Assembly (NCBI RefSeq): GCF_019799945.1
Contig: NZ_JABGCH010000038.1
Location: forward strand, 1-38,557
Length of the DNA: 38,557 bases
Direction of reading: 5' to 3'
Origin: Modestobacter marinus
GTDB taxonomy: Bacteria > Actinomycetota > Actinomycetes > Mycobacteriales > Geodermatophilaceae
Below are positions 7,805 through 16,015 of the stretch, one piece after another. Within the stretch, counting starts at the first letter, position 1; the number at the start of each line of letters is the position of its first letter. Made by a program: the position numbers and the translations under genes. The notes under the pieces were generated by a model that did no database searches, was not told the origin of the DNA, and saw only the letters and a program-made list of their open reading frames with translations.

Positions 7805-8646
7805 GCGGCCGGCCTGTCCACGGTGCGCATCCGCGGGTCGAGCGCGTCCCGCAGCCCGTCCCCGAGCAGGTTGAAGGCGAGGATGGCCAGGAAGATCGCG
7901 ATCCCGGGGAACGTGGTCAGGTGCGGCGCGCTGAAGATGAACTGCCTCCCCTCCCCCAGCATCGTCCCCCACTCGGCGGTGGGTGACTGGACGCCGAGGC
8001 CGAGGAAGCCCAGGCCCGCGGCGAGCAGGATGCTCACCCCGATGCTCAGCGTGCCGTGCACCAGCACCGGGGTCAGCGAGTTGCGGAACACGTGCCGGAC
8101 GATGATCCGGCCGTTGCCCGCGCCCAGCGCCCGCGCCGCCTCGACGTAGGGCTCCTCGCGCAGGCTGAGCACCGAGGAGCGCACCAGCCGGATGATCACC
8201 GGGATCACGCTGATCCCGACCGCGACGATGACGTTCTGCAGGCTGACGCCGAGGACGGCGACCAGGGTGAGCGCCAGCAGGATGCTGGTGAAGGCGAACA
8301 TCATGTCGGCCAGCCGCGAGATCGCGAGGTCCGCCCAGCCGCCGTAGTAGCCCGCGATCATGCCCAGCGGCACACCGATCACCAGGCCGATCGCCACGGC
8401 CAGCACACCGATCATCAGCGAGATCCGCGCGCCGTACATGAGCCGCGTGGCGATGTCCCGACCCAGCTGGTCGGTGCCCAGCCAGTGCGAGCCCGACGGG
8501 CCCTGGATCGCCGCGGCGAGGTCCTGGTCGTTGGGGTCGTAGGGCGAGATGACCGGCGCCAGGGCGGCCAGCAGGACGAACGTGACGATGATGCCCAGGC
8601 CGATCATCGCCGGGGTGTGGTGACGGAAGCGCCGCCAGGCTCTCAT
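7801..8646 (-). CDS. ABC transporter permease, DppC/OppC type
   Basis: The product has 281 residues from ATG 8646. It has an N-terminal membrane segment (about 14-35), the OppC_N-type periplasmic stretch ending HWLGTDQLGRDI, then five hydrophobic segments. The cytoplasmic EAA loop reads EAARALGAGNGRIIVRH, which docks onto the ATPases. It pairs with the DppB-type permease 18 bp upstream to form the membrane channel of a peptide/opine/nickel-class importer. Its 3' end overlaps the lyase gene by 4 bp, linking uptake and catabolism in one transcript. Confidence 0.94.
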   Translation of the reverse strand: MRAWRRFRHHTPAMIGLGIIVTFVLLAALAPVISPYDPNDQDLAAAIQGPSGSHWLGTDQLGRDIATRLMYGARISLMIGVLAVAIGLVIGVPLGMIAGYYGGWADLAISRLADMMFAFTSILLALTLVAVLGVSLQNVIVAVGISVIPVIIRLVRSSVLSLREEPYVEAARALGAGNGRIIVRHVFRNSLTPVLVHGTLSIGVSILLAAGLGFLGLGVQSPTAEWGTMLGEGRQFIFSAPHLTTFPGIAIFLAILAFNLLGDGLRDALDPRMRTVDRPAA

Positions 8647-8664
8647 CGGGGTCCCTCCGCCATG

Positions 8665-9591
8665 TCAGTACCGGATCCGCGGGTCGACGACGACGTAGAG
8701 GACGTCGACGATCACGTTGAGGAGGATGAAGAACGTCGCGTAGACCAGGACGAGCCCCTGGACGACGGCGAAGTCTCGGGCGCCGATCGAGTCGACCATC
8801 AGCCGCCCGATGCCCGGCCATCCGAAGACGGTCTCGGTGAGCACGGCACCGCCGAGCAGCGCGCCGAACTGCAGGCTGATCACGGTCAGGATCGGGATGA
8901 AGGCGTTGCGCAGGGCGTGCTTGACCACGACGGTCTGCGGTGGGGCGCCCTTGGCGTGCGCCGTACGGACGTAGTCCTGCCCGAGCACCTCGAGCATGCT
9001 GGCCCGGGTCATCCGGGAGACCAGGGCGGTGGAGAACGCCGCCAGCGTCACCGCCGGCAGCACGATGCTCAGCGGCTCCCCGCTGCCGGCCGCGGGCAGC
9101 CAGCCAAGGGTCACGGCGAACAGCAGGATGAGCAGCAGCCCCAGCCAGTAGACCGGCATGGAGACGCCCATCATCGCCACGCTGGAGATCACGTGGTCGA
9201 CGATCGAGTTGCGCCGGACGGCGGCGATGACGCCGGCCGTCACCCCGATGATCGAGCCGATGACGGTGGCGACGACGGCCAGGATCAGCGTCGCGGGCAG
9301 CCGGACGGCGATCTCGGTGGCCACCGGCCGCGAGGTACGCGCCGAGGTGCCGAGATCGCCGGTGACCACCCCGGAGATGAAGGACCAGTACTGCGACAGC
9401 AGCGAGTCGTCCAGCCCCAGCTCGTCGCGCAGCCGGGCGACCTGGTCCTCGCTGGCGTTGAGCCCGGCCAGCACCCGCGCGGGGTCACCGGGCAGCACCC
9501 GCAGCATCAGGAAGATCAGCACCGATACCCCGAAGAGGGTGATCAGCGACAGCAGCAGGGTGCGCACGATGTGCGCGGCCGTGCCCTTCAT
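8665..9591 (-). CDS. ABC transporter permease, DppB/OppB type
   Basis: The product has 308 residues from ATG 9591. It opens with the typical first helix and the motif VLPGDPARVLAG of the BPD_transp_1 N-terminal domain, contains six predicted membrane segments, and has the ATPase-coupling loop VRTAHAKGAPPQTVVVKHALRN at about 205-226. It ends with the family's usual DVLYVVVDPRIRY tail. It is the first of two permeases and lies 18 bp from the DppC-type gene. A strong hairpin lies between it and the upstream receptor gene, so its expression may be lower than that of the receptor. Confidence 0.94.
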   Translation of the reverse strand: MKGTAAHIVRTLLLSLITLFGVSVLIFLMLRVLPGDPARVLAGLNASEDQVARLRDELGLDDSLLSQYWSFISGVVTGDLGTSARTSRPVATEIAVRLPATLILAVVATVIGSIIGVTAGVIAAVRRNSIVDHVISSVAMMGVSMPVYWLGLLLILLFAVTLGWLPAAGSGEPLSIVLPAVTLAAFSTALVSRMTRASMLEVLGQDYVRTAHAKGAPPQTVVVKHALRNAFIPILTVISLQFGALLGGAVLTETVFGWPGIGRLMVDSIGARDFAVVQGLVLVYATFFILLNVIVDVLYVVVDPRIRY

Positions 9592-9630
9592 GGGGTGTCC
9601 ATCCGTTCAGTTCCTCCTCCGCCGGGGGGT

Positions 9631-9666
9631 GGCGGCCGCCCCTGCCCCAGGGCAGGGGCGACCGCC
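9631..9666 (-). terminator. Intercistronic hairpin between receptor and permease genes
   Basis: GCCCCTGCCC (9638-9647) pairs perfectly with GGGCAGGGGC (9650-9659). Outer arms GGCGG (9631-9635) and CCGCC (9662-9666) extend the stem. It lies 12 bp after the receptor stop and 40 bp before the permease start. In many importers such a structure protects or partly terminates the transcript so that the binding protein is made in excess; that role here is inference. Confidence 0.6.
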
Positions 9667-9678
9667 AGGGCCAGTGGG

Positions 9679-11268
9679 TCAGTTGGCCGGCCGGGCGTAG
9701 ATGGCGTCGAACTTCTCGGTCGGCGTGGTGTCGATGCCCGTCACGTCGGCTGAGTGGACGACCGGGAAGGACTGCGTCCACAGGAAGATCCAGGGCGCCT
9801 CGTCCCAGATGACCTGCGACGCGTCGCAGTACAGCTGCTCCCGGGTGTCCCGGTCGGTCTCCACGTCCGCCCGCGCGAGCAGCTCCTCGACCTGCGGGTT
9901 CGTGTAGAACGCCGTCCCCAGGCCCGCCGGCGGGTGGTTCGCCTGGCGGAACATCTGCATCTGGAAGTCGGCGTCGAGGTAGGGCGGCGCCCAGCCGAGC
10001 AGGTGCGCGTCCACGGTGTTCTCCGAGTGCGGGGCGTTCACCCGCGACAGGAACGAGGGGAAGTCGCTGGTGGTGACGTTCACCGTGAGGCCCACCTCGC
10101 GCAGGTAGCCGGCGATGGCCTCGGCGGCCTGCTGGTCCTGGACGTACCGGCCGCTGGGGGTCAGCAGGTCGATGCTGGCGCCCTCCGCGCCGGCCTCGGC
10201 GAGCAGCTGCCGGGCCCGGTCCGGGTCGTAGTCGTAGGAGCCGGTCTCGCAGTAGCCGAACAGGCTGGAGGCCATCGGCCCGTTCATCACCTCGGCGGCG
10301 CCGAACAGCACGCTGTCGACGATGGTCTGCTTGTCGACGGCGTAGTTCAGCGCCTGGCGCGCCACCGGGTTGGACCACAGCGGGTCCAGGGTGTCCAGGG
10401 CGATGAAGATGCTGCGGTCGCTCTCGCCGAGGATCACCTCGACGTCGCTGTTGTTCTGCAGCGCCTCGAGGTCCGACACCGGCGGCAGGATGATCATGTC
10501 GACCTGGCCGGCGAGCAGCAGGCTCTCCCGGGTGGCCGCCTCCGGCACGACCCGGAAGTTGACGGTGTCGTAGTGGGGCTCCTCGCCCCAGTAGTCGGCG
10601 TACTTCTGCACGGTCACGCTCTCACCGGCGGTGTAGCTCTCGAACGTGTACGGGCCGGTGCCGACCGGGTTCTGGTAGTTGTCGTTGGTGTTGCCCTCGG
10701 CGGTGACCGAGCCGGGCGCGATCATCGCCGCCGTCGTCACCGACAGGGCGCTGAGGAAGCCCGGTGAGGGCCGCAACAGCTTGATCTCCACGGTGCTCTC
10801 GTCGACCGCGGTGACCGACTCGATGACCTCGAACGGCGCGCCCAGCGGCACGGTCAGGTTCGGGTCCTTGATCCGCTCCAGGTTGAACTTCACGGCCTCG
10901 GCGTTGAACGGCGTCCCGTCCTGGAACTGCACGCCCTCCTTCAGCCCGAGGGTCACCGTCAGGCCGTCCTCGGAGACCTCGAAGGTCTCGGCGAGCTTCC
11001 CGCTGACCGTGCCCTCCTCATCGACGGTCACCAGGGTCTCGACGACGTAGTCGACCATGTTCTGCACGGTGGTCGTGGTCTGGCCGGCCGGGTCGAAGGT
11101 GTCCGGGTCGATGCCCACGGCGATGTTGAAGGTGCCGCCGCCGCCCTCACCGCTGTCCGAGGCCGGCGCCTCGGGGTCGCTCACGGAGCAGGCGGACAGC
11201 AGGATCCCGACCGCCGCCGCGGCGGCGAAGGACCTCATCCGGGTGGTGCGACGTCGTGCTGTGGACAT
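9679..11268 (-). CDS. ABC transporter substrate-binding lipoprotein, family 5 (peptide/opine/nickel type)
   Basis: The product has 529 residues. ATG 11268 is preferred over an upstream in-frame start at 11304 because AGGAGCC precedes it and it begins a clean lipoprotein signal: basic TARRRTTRMR, a hydrophobic core, and lipobox LLSAC with lipidated C27. The mature part has SBP_bac_5 hallmarks such as LTVTLGLKEGVQFQDGTPFNAEAV and NPVGTGPYTFESYTAGESV. It would sit on the outer face of the membrane and deliver substrate to the two permeases downstream. The ligand cannot be deduced; the co-operonic amidohydrolases suggest a peptide-like or ureido compound. Confidence 0.94.
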   Translation of the reverse strand: MSTARRRTTRMRSFAAAAAVGILLSACSVSDPEAPASDSGEGGGGTFNIAVGIDPDTFDPAGQTTTTVQNMVDYVVETLVTVDEEGTVSGKLAETFEVSEDGLTVTLGLKEGVQFQDGTPFNAEAVKFNLERIKDPNLTVPLGAPFEVIESVTAVDESTVEIKLLRPSPGFLSALSVTTAAMIAPGSVTAEGNTNDNYQNPVGTGPYTFESYTAGESVTVQKYADYWGEEPHYDTVNFRVVPEAATRESLLLAGQVDMIILPPVSDLEALQNNSDVEVILGESDRSIFIALDTLDPLWSNPVARQALNYAVDKQTIVDSVLFGAAEVMNGPMASSLFGYCETGSYDYDPDRARQLLAEAGAEGASIDLLTPSGRYVQDQQAAEAIAGYLREVGLTVNVTTSDFPSFLSRVNAPHSENTVDAHLLGWAPPYLDADFQMQMFRQANHPPAGLGTAFYTNPQVEELLARADVETDRDTREQLYCDASQVIWDEAPWIFLWTQSFPVVHSADVTGIDTTPTEKFDAIYARPAN

Positions 11269-11343
11269 GATCAGGGCTCCTGCGCTGGACGAGATGGTGC
11301 ACAACAGGGGTCGGTGGGCCGTGCTGGGGAACGCATGCGGCCG

Positions 11344-12381
11344 TCAGGGGACGACGGCGCGTACCTCCGGGAAGTGGCAGGCGCTGGGGTGCCCGTGCCC
11401 CTCCCGGTCGATCAGTTCGGGCTCCTGCTCCGCGCAGATCGCCTGGGCCTTGAAGCAGCGGGTGCGGAAGTTGCAGCCGGACGGCGGGTTGGCCGGGCTG
11501 GGGACGTCGCCGGTGAGCACGATCCGCTCCCGGCTGCCGCGCCGGGTCGGGTCGGGGATCGGCACGGCCGAGAGCAGGGCCTGCGTGTAGGGGTGCGTGG
11601 GCCGGCTGTAGATGTCGGCCCGGGTGCCGATCTCGACGATCTTCCCGAGGTACATCACCGCGACCCGGTCGGAGATGTGCCGGACCACCGAGAGGTCGTG
11701 GGCGATGAAGACGTAGGACAGCCCGAACTCGGCCTGCAGCTCCTGCAGCAGGTTGACCACCTGTGCCTGGATAGAGACGTCGAGGGCGGAGACCGGTTCG
11801 TCGAGCACCAGCACCTGAGGGTTGAGCGCGAGCGCCCGGGCGATGCCGATGCGCTGCCGCTGGCCGCCGGAGAACTCGTGCGGATAGCGCCCGGCCTGCT
11901 CCGGGGTGAGCCCGACCGCCTGCAGCAGCTCGTCGACCCGGGCCTTGAGCGCCGAGCCGGAGAGCAGCCCGTGGATCTGCAGCGGCTCGTTGATGATGCT
12001 CCGGACGGTCATCCGCGGGTTCAGCGACGTGTAGGGGTCCTGGAAGACGAACTGCATCTCCCGCCGGACGGCCTTCATCTGGGCCCGGCCGTAGCCGGTG
12101 ATCTCGGCGCCCTTGAACCAGACCTTGCCGGCGGTGGGTTCCTGCAGCTTGACCAGCGTCCGGCCGGCGGTGGTCTTCCCGCAGCCGCTCTCCCCCACCA
12201 GGCCGAGGGTCTCCCCGGCCGCGACGGTGAAGCTCACGCCGTCCACCGCGTAGACGGTGCCGATCTGCCGGCGGGTCACCCCGCCACGGATCGGGAAGTG
12301 GGTCTTGAGGTCCTCCACGCGGAGGATCTCGGTGCCCGCCGCCGCGCGCGCGTGCAGGTCGGCGCTCTCCACGGCGGTCAC
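11344..12381 (-). CDS. ABC transporter ATP-binding protein, DppF/OppF type
   Basis: The product has 345 residues. GTG 12381 overlaps the stop of the partner ATPase gene by 4 bp (GTGA). The motifs in order are Walker [11 protein letters not shown]-loop [11 protein letters not shown], signature SGGQRQR, Walker [13 protein letters not shown], and the H-loop histidine in IAHDLSVV. The C-terminal oligopeptide-transporter domain has the cysteine cluster [15 protein letters not shown], which in this class can bind an iron-sulfur cluster. It pairs with the DppD-type ATPase to power import. Confidence 0.94.
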   Translation of the reverse strand: MTAVESADLHARAAAGTEILRVEDLKTHFPIRGGVTRRQIGTVYAVDGVSFTVAAGETLGLVGESGCGKTTAGRTLVKLQEPTAGKVWFKGAEITGYGRAQMKAVRREMQFVFQDPYTSLNPRMTVRSIINEPLQIHGLLSGSALKARVDELLQAVGLTPEQAGRYPHEFSGGQRQRIGIARALALNPQVLVLDEPVSALDVSIQAQVVNLLQELQAEFGLSYVFIAHDLSVVRHISDRVAVMYLGKIVEIGTRADIYSRPTHPYTQALLSAVPIPDPTRRGSRERIVLTGDVPSPANPPSGCNFRTRCFKAQAICAEQEPELIDREGHGHPSACHFPEVRAVVP

Positions 12382-13418
12382 GACCCGCTCCCGAGTCGCG
12401 CGCCCATCTCACGGGAGACCGTGACCATCTCTGCGGGGACCTCCTCGGAGAAGTGGCAGGCCGCGGCCTTGCCCTCGCCGGTGTCGTAGAGCGGCGGCAC
12501 CGTGGTGCGGCAGATCTCGCGACCCCGGGTCACCCGGCAGCGCGGCCGGAAGGAGCAGCCCTCCGGCAGGTCGACCAGGTTGGGCGGCGAGCCGGGGATG
12601 GGGTCGAGCCGCTCCAGGTCGACGTCCAGCCGCGGCAGGCTGCTCATCAGGCCGAGCGTGTAGGGGTGCCGGGGGGCGGAGAAGATCGACCGGACGTCGG
12701 CGACCTCGACGACCTTGCCGCCGTACATCACCACGACCCGGTCGGCGTGCTCGGCGATGACGCCGAGGTCGTGGGTGATGAGGATGGTGGCCGCGTTGGT
12801 GCGCTCCTGCGCCGTGCGCAGCACCTCGAGCACCTGCGCCTGGATCGTCACGTCGAGCGCGGTGGTCGGCTCGTCGGCGATGAGCACCTTCGGGTCGTTG
12901 GCGATCGCCATGGCGATCATCGCCCGCTGGCGCATCCCGCCCGAGTGCTCGTGGGGGTACTGGTCGAAGCGCCCCTCGGGGTTGGGGACGCCGACCATCG
13001 CGAGCAGCTCGATCGTCCGGGTGCGCGCCTCCGCCCGGCTGAGCGTGCGGTCGTGCAGCCGCAGCGCCTCGCTGATCTGGGCGCCCACCGTCAGCACCGG
13101 GTTCAGGCTGGTCATCGGGTCCTGGAAGATCATCCCGATGTCGCTGCCGCGCAGCTTCCGCAGCTCCTTGGCCGACATCTTCAGCAGGTCGCGGTCCTCG
13201 AGGAGGATCTCGCCGGCCACGATGCGCCCCGGCGGGCTCGGCACCAGGCCCAGGATCGACATCGCGGTGACGCTCTTGCCCGACCCCGACTCCCCGACCA
13301 CACCGAGCGTCTCGCCGGGGTAGAGGTCCCAGCTCACGTCGTTCACGGCCTTGACCACACCGCCTGGGGTGACGAATTCCGTCGTCAGACCCCGGACGGA
13401 GAGAACGGGATTGCTCAC
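12378..13418 (-). CDS. ABC transporter ATP-binding protein, DppD/OppD type
   Basis: The product has 346 residues. GTG 13418 was chosen because GAGGAGG lies 8 nt upstream and the conserved N-terminus ([15 protein letters not shown]) starts there; the frame remains open further upstream without support. Motifs are Walker [11 protein letters not shown]-loop [10 protein letters not shown], signature HSGGMRQR, Walker [12 protein letters not shown] and ITHDLGV, with the C-terminal CSFRPRC...REIC cluster. It is the first gene of the eight-gene operon that runs to 4353. The promoter must lie in the 97-bp gap to the Lrp-type gene. Confidence 0.94.
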   Translation of the reverse strand: MSNPVLSVRGLTTEFVTPGGVVKAVNDVSWDLYPGETLGVVGESGSGKSVTAMSILGLVPSPPGRIVAGEILLEDRDLLKMSAKELRKLRGSDIGMIFQDPMTSLNPVLTVGAQISEALRLHDRTLSRAEARTRTIELLAMVGVPNPEGRFDQYPHEHSGGMRQRAMIAMAIANDPKVLIADEPTTALDVTIQAQVLEVLRTAQERTNAATILITHDLGVIAEHADRVVVMYGGKVVEVADVRSIFSAPRHPYTLGLMSSLPRLDVDLERLDPIPGSPPNLVDLPEGCSFRPRCRVTRGREICRTTVPPLYDTGEGKAAACHFSEEVPAEMVTVSREMGARLGSGS

Positions 13419-13450
13419 GAACCGCGCCTCCTCGACCGATCTGTGCGTGA

Positions 13451-13508
13451 AACCTAAGCCAGAAATACGGCCGTGAGGTGACACTCCGATCACGACGGTG
13501 AGTCGTGA
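13451..13508 (-). promoter_or_regulatory. Possible operon promoter and operator (palindrome TCACGAC-n5-GTCGTGA)
   Basis: TCACGAC (13490-13496) and GTCGTGA (13502-13508) form a perfect inverted repeat between the Lrp/AsnC gene end and the ABC operon start. A candidate -10, TAGGTT (minus 13456-13451), lies between the palindrome and the operon start, with no good -35. The palindrome could be a site for the adjacent Lrp-type regulator, or a hairpin terminating that regulator's transcript; both are inference. Confidence 0.35.
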
Positions 13509-13515
13509 CTGTCCG

Positions 13516-14583
13516 CTACATGCGATTAACCGAGCGTTCAGACGTCGGTTCCGGCGGAACCGGGTCGTTCCAGACCTCCATCCGCACCGCGCCGGTCGTC
13601 CGGCCACTGACGTCGAGCAGGTGGCCCATGCGCTTGACCGGGCGGAGCACCACCAGCCGGTCGACCACCTCGGCGTCGGGCACCTGGTGCACGAGGTCCT
13701 GCTCGAAGCGGTGCACCTGGTCCAGCGAGGTCAGCCAGGCGGTCACGAGCAGGCTGGGGGTCCCCGCCAGCGTGGCCGACAGCCGGACCTGGCGCATCCG
13801 GCCGCACCGGGCGGCCGCCTCGTCCAGCCGGCCGGCCGGCGCGTTCGCGGACAGCACCACCGTGACCGGCCAGCCGGCCAGCGGAGCGGCGACCTCGGTG
13901 CGCAGCAGCACGGCACCGGAGGAGATGAGCCGGTCGACCCGGCGGCGGGCGGTGGGCTGGCTGATCCCGGTGGCCTGCGCCAGCGACGCGTAGGAGGCGC
14001 GGCCGTCCACGCCCAGCCGGGCCATCAGCTCGCGGTCGACGCCGTCCAGGACGACCGGCCGGGGCGCCGGGAGCACCGCCCCGGTCGCGCTGCCGTCACC
14101 GTTGCCGGTACCGGCAGGCAGGACGCCGAGGCGCCACAGGCTCCCCTCGGCGAACAGCCGGGTGGCGACGCGGACCCGCGAGCCGGTGACGCCGGGCACC
14201 CGGTCCAGGCGTTCGAGCAGGTAGCGGGCCAGCGTGGGCAGGTCGACGGCCGCGACGGTCATCAGCAGGTCGCGGCCGCCCGCGGTGATGTCCACCGAGA
14301 GGGCGTGCGCGTCGCCGGCGAGCTCCTGGGCGACCCGGGTCTTCTCACTCGGCGTGCACGTGACCTCGACGTAGGCCAGGACCTGCGCGTGGTACGAGTG
14401 CGGACCGGGGGCACCGATGATCCACGCCGCGCCGGCCGCCCGCAGCCGCTCCCAGCGCCGGGACGCGGTGACGGCGTTGGTGCCCACGACCTCGGCGACC
14501 TCCGTCCACGGCGCGCGCGGATCACGCTGCAGCGCCTCCACGAGGGCCAGGTCGTCTTCGTCCAGGGCAACCAGTTCGGACAT
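13516..14583 (-). CDS. Lrp/AsnC family regulator with two tandem wHTH-RAM units
   Basis: The product has 355 residues from ATG 14583, with GAGAGG upstream. It holds two copies of the AsnC architecture: an N-terminal wHTH (about 6-50, DEDDLALVEALQRD) followed by a ligand-binding AsnC_trans_reg domain, then a second wHTH (about 188-235, SYASLAQATGISQPTARRRVDRL) and a second effector domain. Double-length Lrp proteins are known in actinobacteria. Members sense amino acids and regulate catabolic genes. The gene lies between, and divergent from, an M20 peptidase gene, and immediately upstream of the importer operon. It is the obvious candidate regulator of both (inference). Confidence 0.9.
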   Translation of the reverse strand: MSELVALDEDDLALVEALQRDPRAPWTEVAEVVGTNAVTASRRWERLRAAGAAWIIGAPGPHSYHAQVLAYVEVTCTPSEKTRVAQELAGDAHALSVDITAGGRDLLMTVAAVDLPTLARYLLERLDRVPGVTGSRVRVATRLFAEGSLWRLGVLPAGTGNGDGSATGAVLPAPRPVVLDGVDRELMARLGVDGRASYASLAQATGISQPTARRRVDRLISSGAVLLRTEVAAPLAGWPVTVVLSANAPAGRLDEAAARCGRMRQVRLSATLAGTPSLLVTAWLTSLDQVHRFEQDLVHQVPDAEVVDRLVVLRPVKRMGHLLDVSGRTTGAVRMEVWNDPVPPEPTSERSVNRM

Positions 14584-14601
14584 CGCGGGGGCCTCTCGTG
14601 A

Positions 14602-14631
14602 CGGATTCCTGCGAATCCTCCCGCAGATCCG
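14602..14631. promoter_or_regulatory. Candidate Lrp/AsnC operator in the divergent intergenic region
   Basis: GGATTC (14603-14608) and GAATCC (14613-14618) are a perfect inverted repeat with a 4-nt centre. An overlapping CGGAT (14602-14606) and ATCCG (14627-14631) pair lies around it. The site is between the start codons of the Lrp-type gene and the M20 gene, a usual place for autoregulation by a local AsnC-type regulator. There is no experimental basis. Confidence 0.4.
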
Positions 14632-14673
14632 TCGGGAGTCATAGCCTCCGCACCACCCGTACGAGGAGGCTCC

Positions 14674-15894
14674 ATGACCCGGTCCGAGGCCCTGCGTTCC
14701 GATGCGCAGGCGATGTCCGACGAGCTCCGGCAGCTCCGGCACCAGCTGCACCGCCGTCCCGAGATCGGGCTGCACCTGCCCAGGACGCAGGAGACCGTGC
14801 TCGCCGCGCTCGACGGCCTCGGCCTGGAGGTAAGCACCGGGACCGAGCTGTCCTCGGTCACCGCGGTGCTGCGAGGGGCCCGGCCCGGCCCCGCGGTGCT
14901 GCTGCGCGGGGACATGGACGCCCTGCCGGTGCAGGAGGAGACCGGGCTGGACTACAGCAGCGAGGTCGACGGCGTGATGCACGCCTGCGGGCACGACCTG
15001 CACACCGCGATGCTGGTCGGCGCGGCCCGGCTACTGGCCGCCCACCGCGAGTCGCTGGCCGGCGACGTCGTCTTCATGTTCCAGCCGGGCGAGGAGGGCT
15101 GGGACGGCGCCGGCTACATGCTGCGCGAGGGCGTGCTCGACGCCGCCGGTTCCCGGGTGAGCTCGGCGTACGGCATGCACGTCATGTCCTCGGCGACGCC
15201 GCGCGGGCAGTTCACCACCCGCCCGGGCACGCTCATGGCCGCCAGTGACGAGCTGCGGGTGACCGTGCGCGGGTCCGGCGGGCACGGGTCGGCCCCGCAC
15301 CTGGCCCGCGACCCGATCACGGTGGCCGCGCAGCTGGTGGGCGACCTGCAGACGATGGTGACCCGCCGGTTCAACGTGTTCGACCCGGTCGTGCTCACCG
15401 TCGGCACGTTCCACGCCGGCACCAAGCGGAACATCATCCCGGACCAGGCGGAGTTCTCGGCGACCGTGCGGTCGTTCTCCGCGGAGGCGCGGGAGCGGAT
15501 GCGGACGGCGTCGGTGCAGCTGTGCGAGTCGGTGGCCGCCGCCTACGGGCTCGAGGTCGACGCGGAGTACGTCGAGGAGTACCCGGTGACGGTGAACGCC
15601 CCCGACCACGCCGCGTTCGCCGCCGACGTGGCGCTGGAGGTCTTCGGCGCCGACCGGTACGCGCCGCAGGCGTACCCGCAGGCCGGGTCGGAGGACTTCT
15701 CCCGGGTGCTGGCCGAGGTGCCCGGCGCCTACCTGTTCCTGGGCGCGGCGCCCGGCGAGGACCACGAGACCGCGCCGAACAACCACAGCCCGCGGGCGGA
15801 GTTCAGCGACAGCGTGCTCGGGGACGGCGCGCTGCTGCACGCCGAGCTCGCGGTCCGGGCCCTGGAGCGGGACGCCGCCCTGGCGTCCGCCTGA
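14674..15894 (+). CDS. M20 family metallopeptidase/aminoacylase (hippurate hydrolase-like amidohydrolase)
   Basis: The product has 406 residues from ATG 14674, with GAGGAGG 6 nt upstream. Motifs of the HipO/AbgB/IAA-amino-acid-hydrolase branch are RGDMDALPVQEE, HACGHDLHTAML, FQPGEEG with the catalytic and ligand glutamates, GMHVMS, and the final NNHSPRAEF histidine. The insert dimerisation domain (about 185-300) includes GSGGHGSAPH. Such enzymes remove acyl groups from N-acyl amino acids or cleave dipeptides in the cytosol. It is divergent from the Lrp regulator and next to the peptide importer, and is therefore likely part of the same uptake-and-hydrolysis unit. Confidence 0.9.
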   Translation: MTRSEALRSDAQAMSDELRQLRHQLHRRPEIGLHLPRTQETVLAALDGLGLEVSTGTELSSVTAVLRGARPGPAVLLRGDMDALPVQEETGLDYSSEVDGVMHACGHDLHTAMLVGAARLLAAHRESLAGDVVFMFQPGEEGWDGAGYMLREGVLDAAGSRVSSAYGMHVMSSATPRGQFTTRPGTLMAASDELRVTVRGSGGHGSAPHLARDPITVAAQLVGDLQTMVTRRFNVFDPVVLTVGTFHAGTKRNIIPDQAEFSATVRSFSAEARERMRTASVQLCESVAAAYGLEVDAEYVEEYPVTVNAPDHAAFAADVALEVFGADRYAPQAYPQAGSEDFSRVLAEVPGAYLFLGAAPGEDHETAPNNHSPRAEFSDSVLGDGALLHAELAVRALERDAALASA

Positions 15895-15898
15895 GACC

Positions 15899-15940
15899 CC
15901 GTCCGGACGGCGCCGGCCGCATCCGGCGCCGTCCGGACGG
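15899..15940 (+). terminator. Strong hairpin terminator after the M20 gene
   Basis: An uninterrupted 18-bp stem (15899-15916 with 15923-15940) carries a 6-nt loop CCGCAT and starts 4 bp after the stop codon. It has no T-run, as usual for this GC range. It should separate the M20 gene from the large helicase gene. Confidence 0.8.
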
Positions 15941-16015
15941 ACTCGACCCCACCTCACTGGTCACAGTGCGGCGGGGTTCCCCGACCGGACGCCTCCCCGG
16001 CGGTAGACACCTCCC

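Noticed and set aside
4353-15894. Ectoine/hydroxyectoine degradation cluster (EutB-like lyase plus M20 deacetylase plus AsnC regulator)
   Set aside because: No M24-type ectoine hydrolase, no EutC cyclodeaminase-like gene, and the transporter is Dpp-type rather than the polar-amino-acid type used for ectoine.
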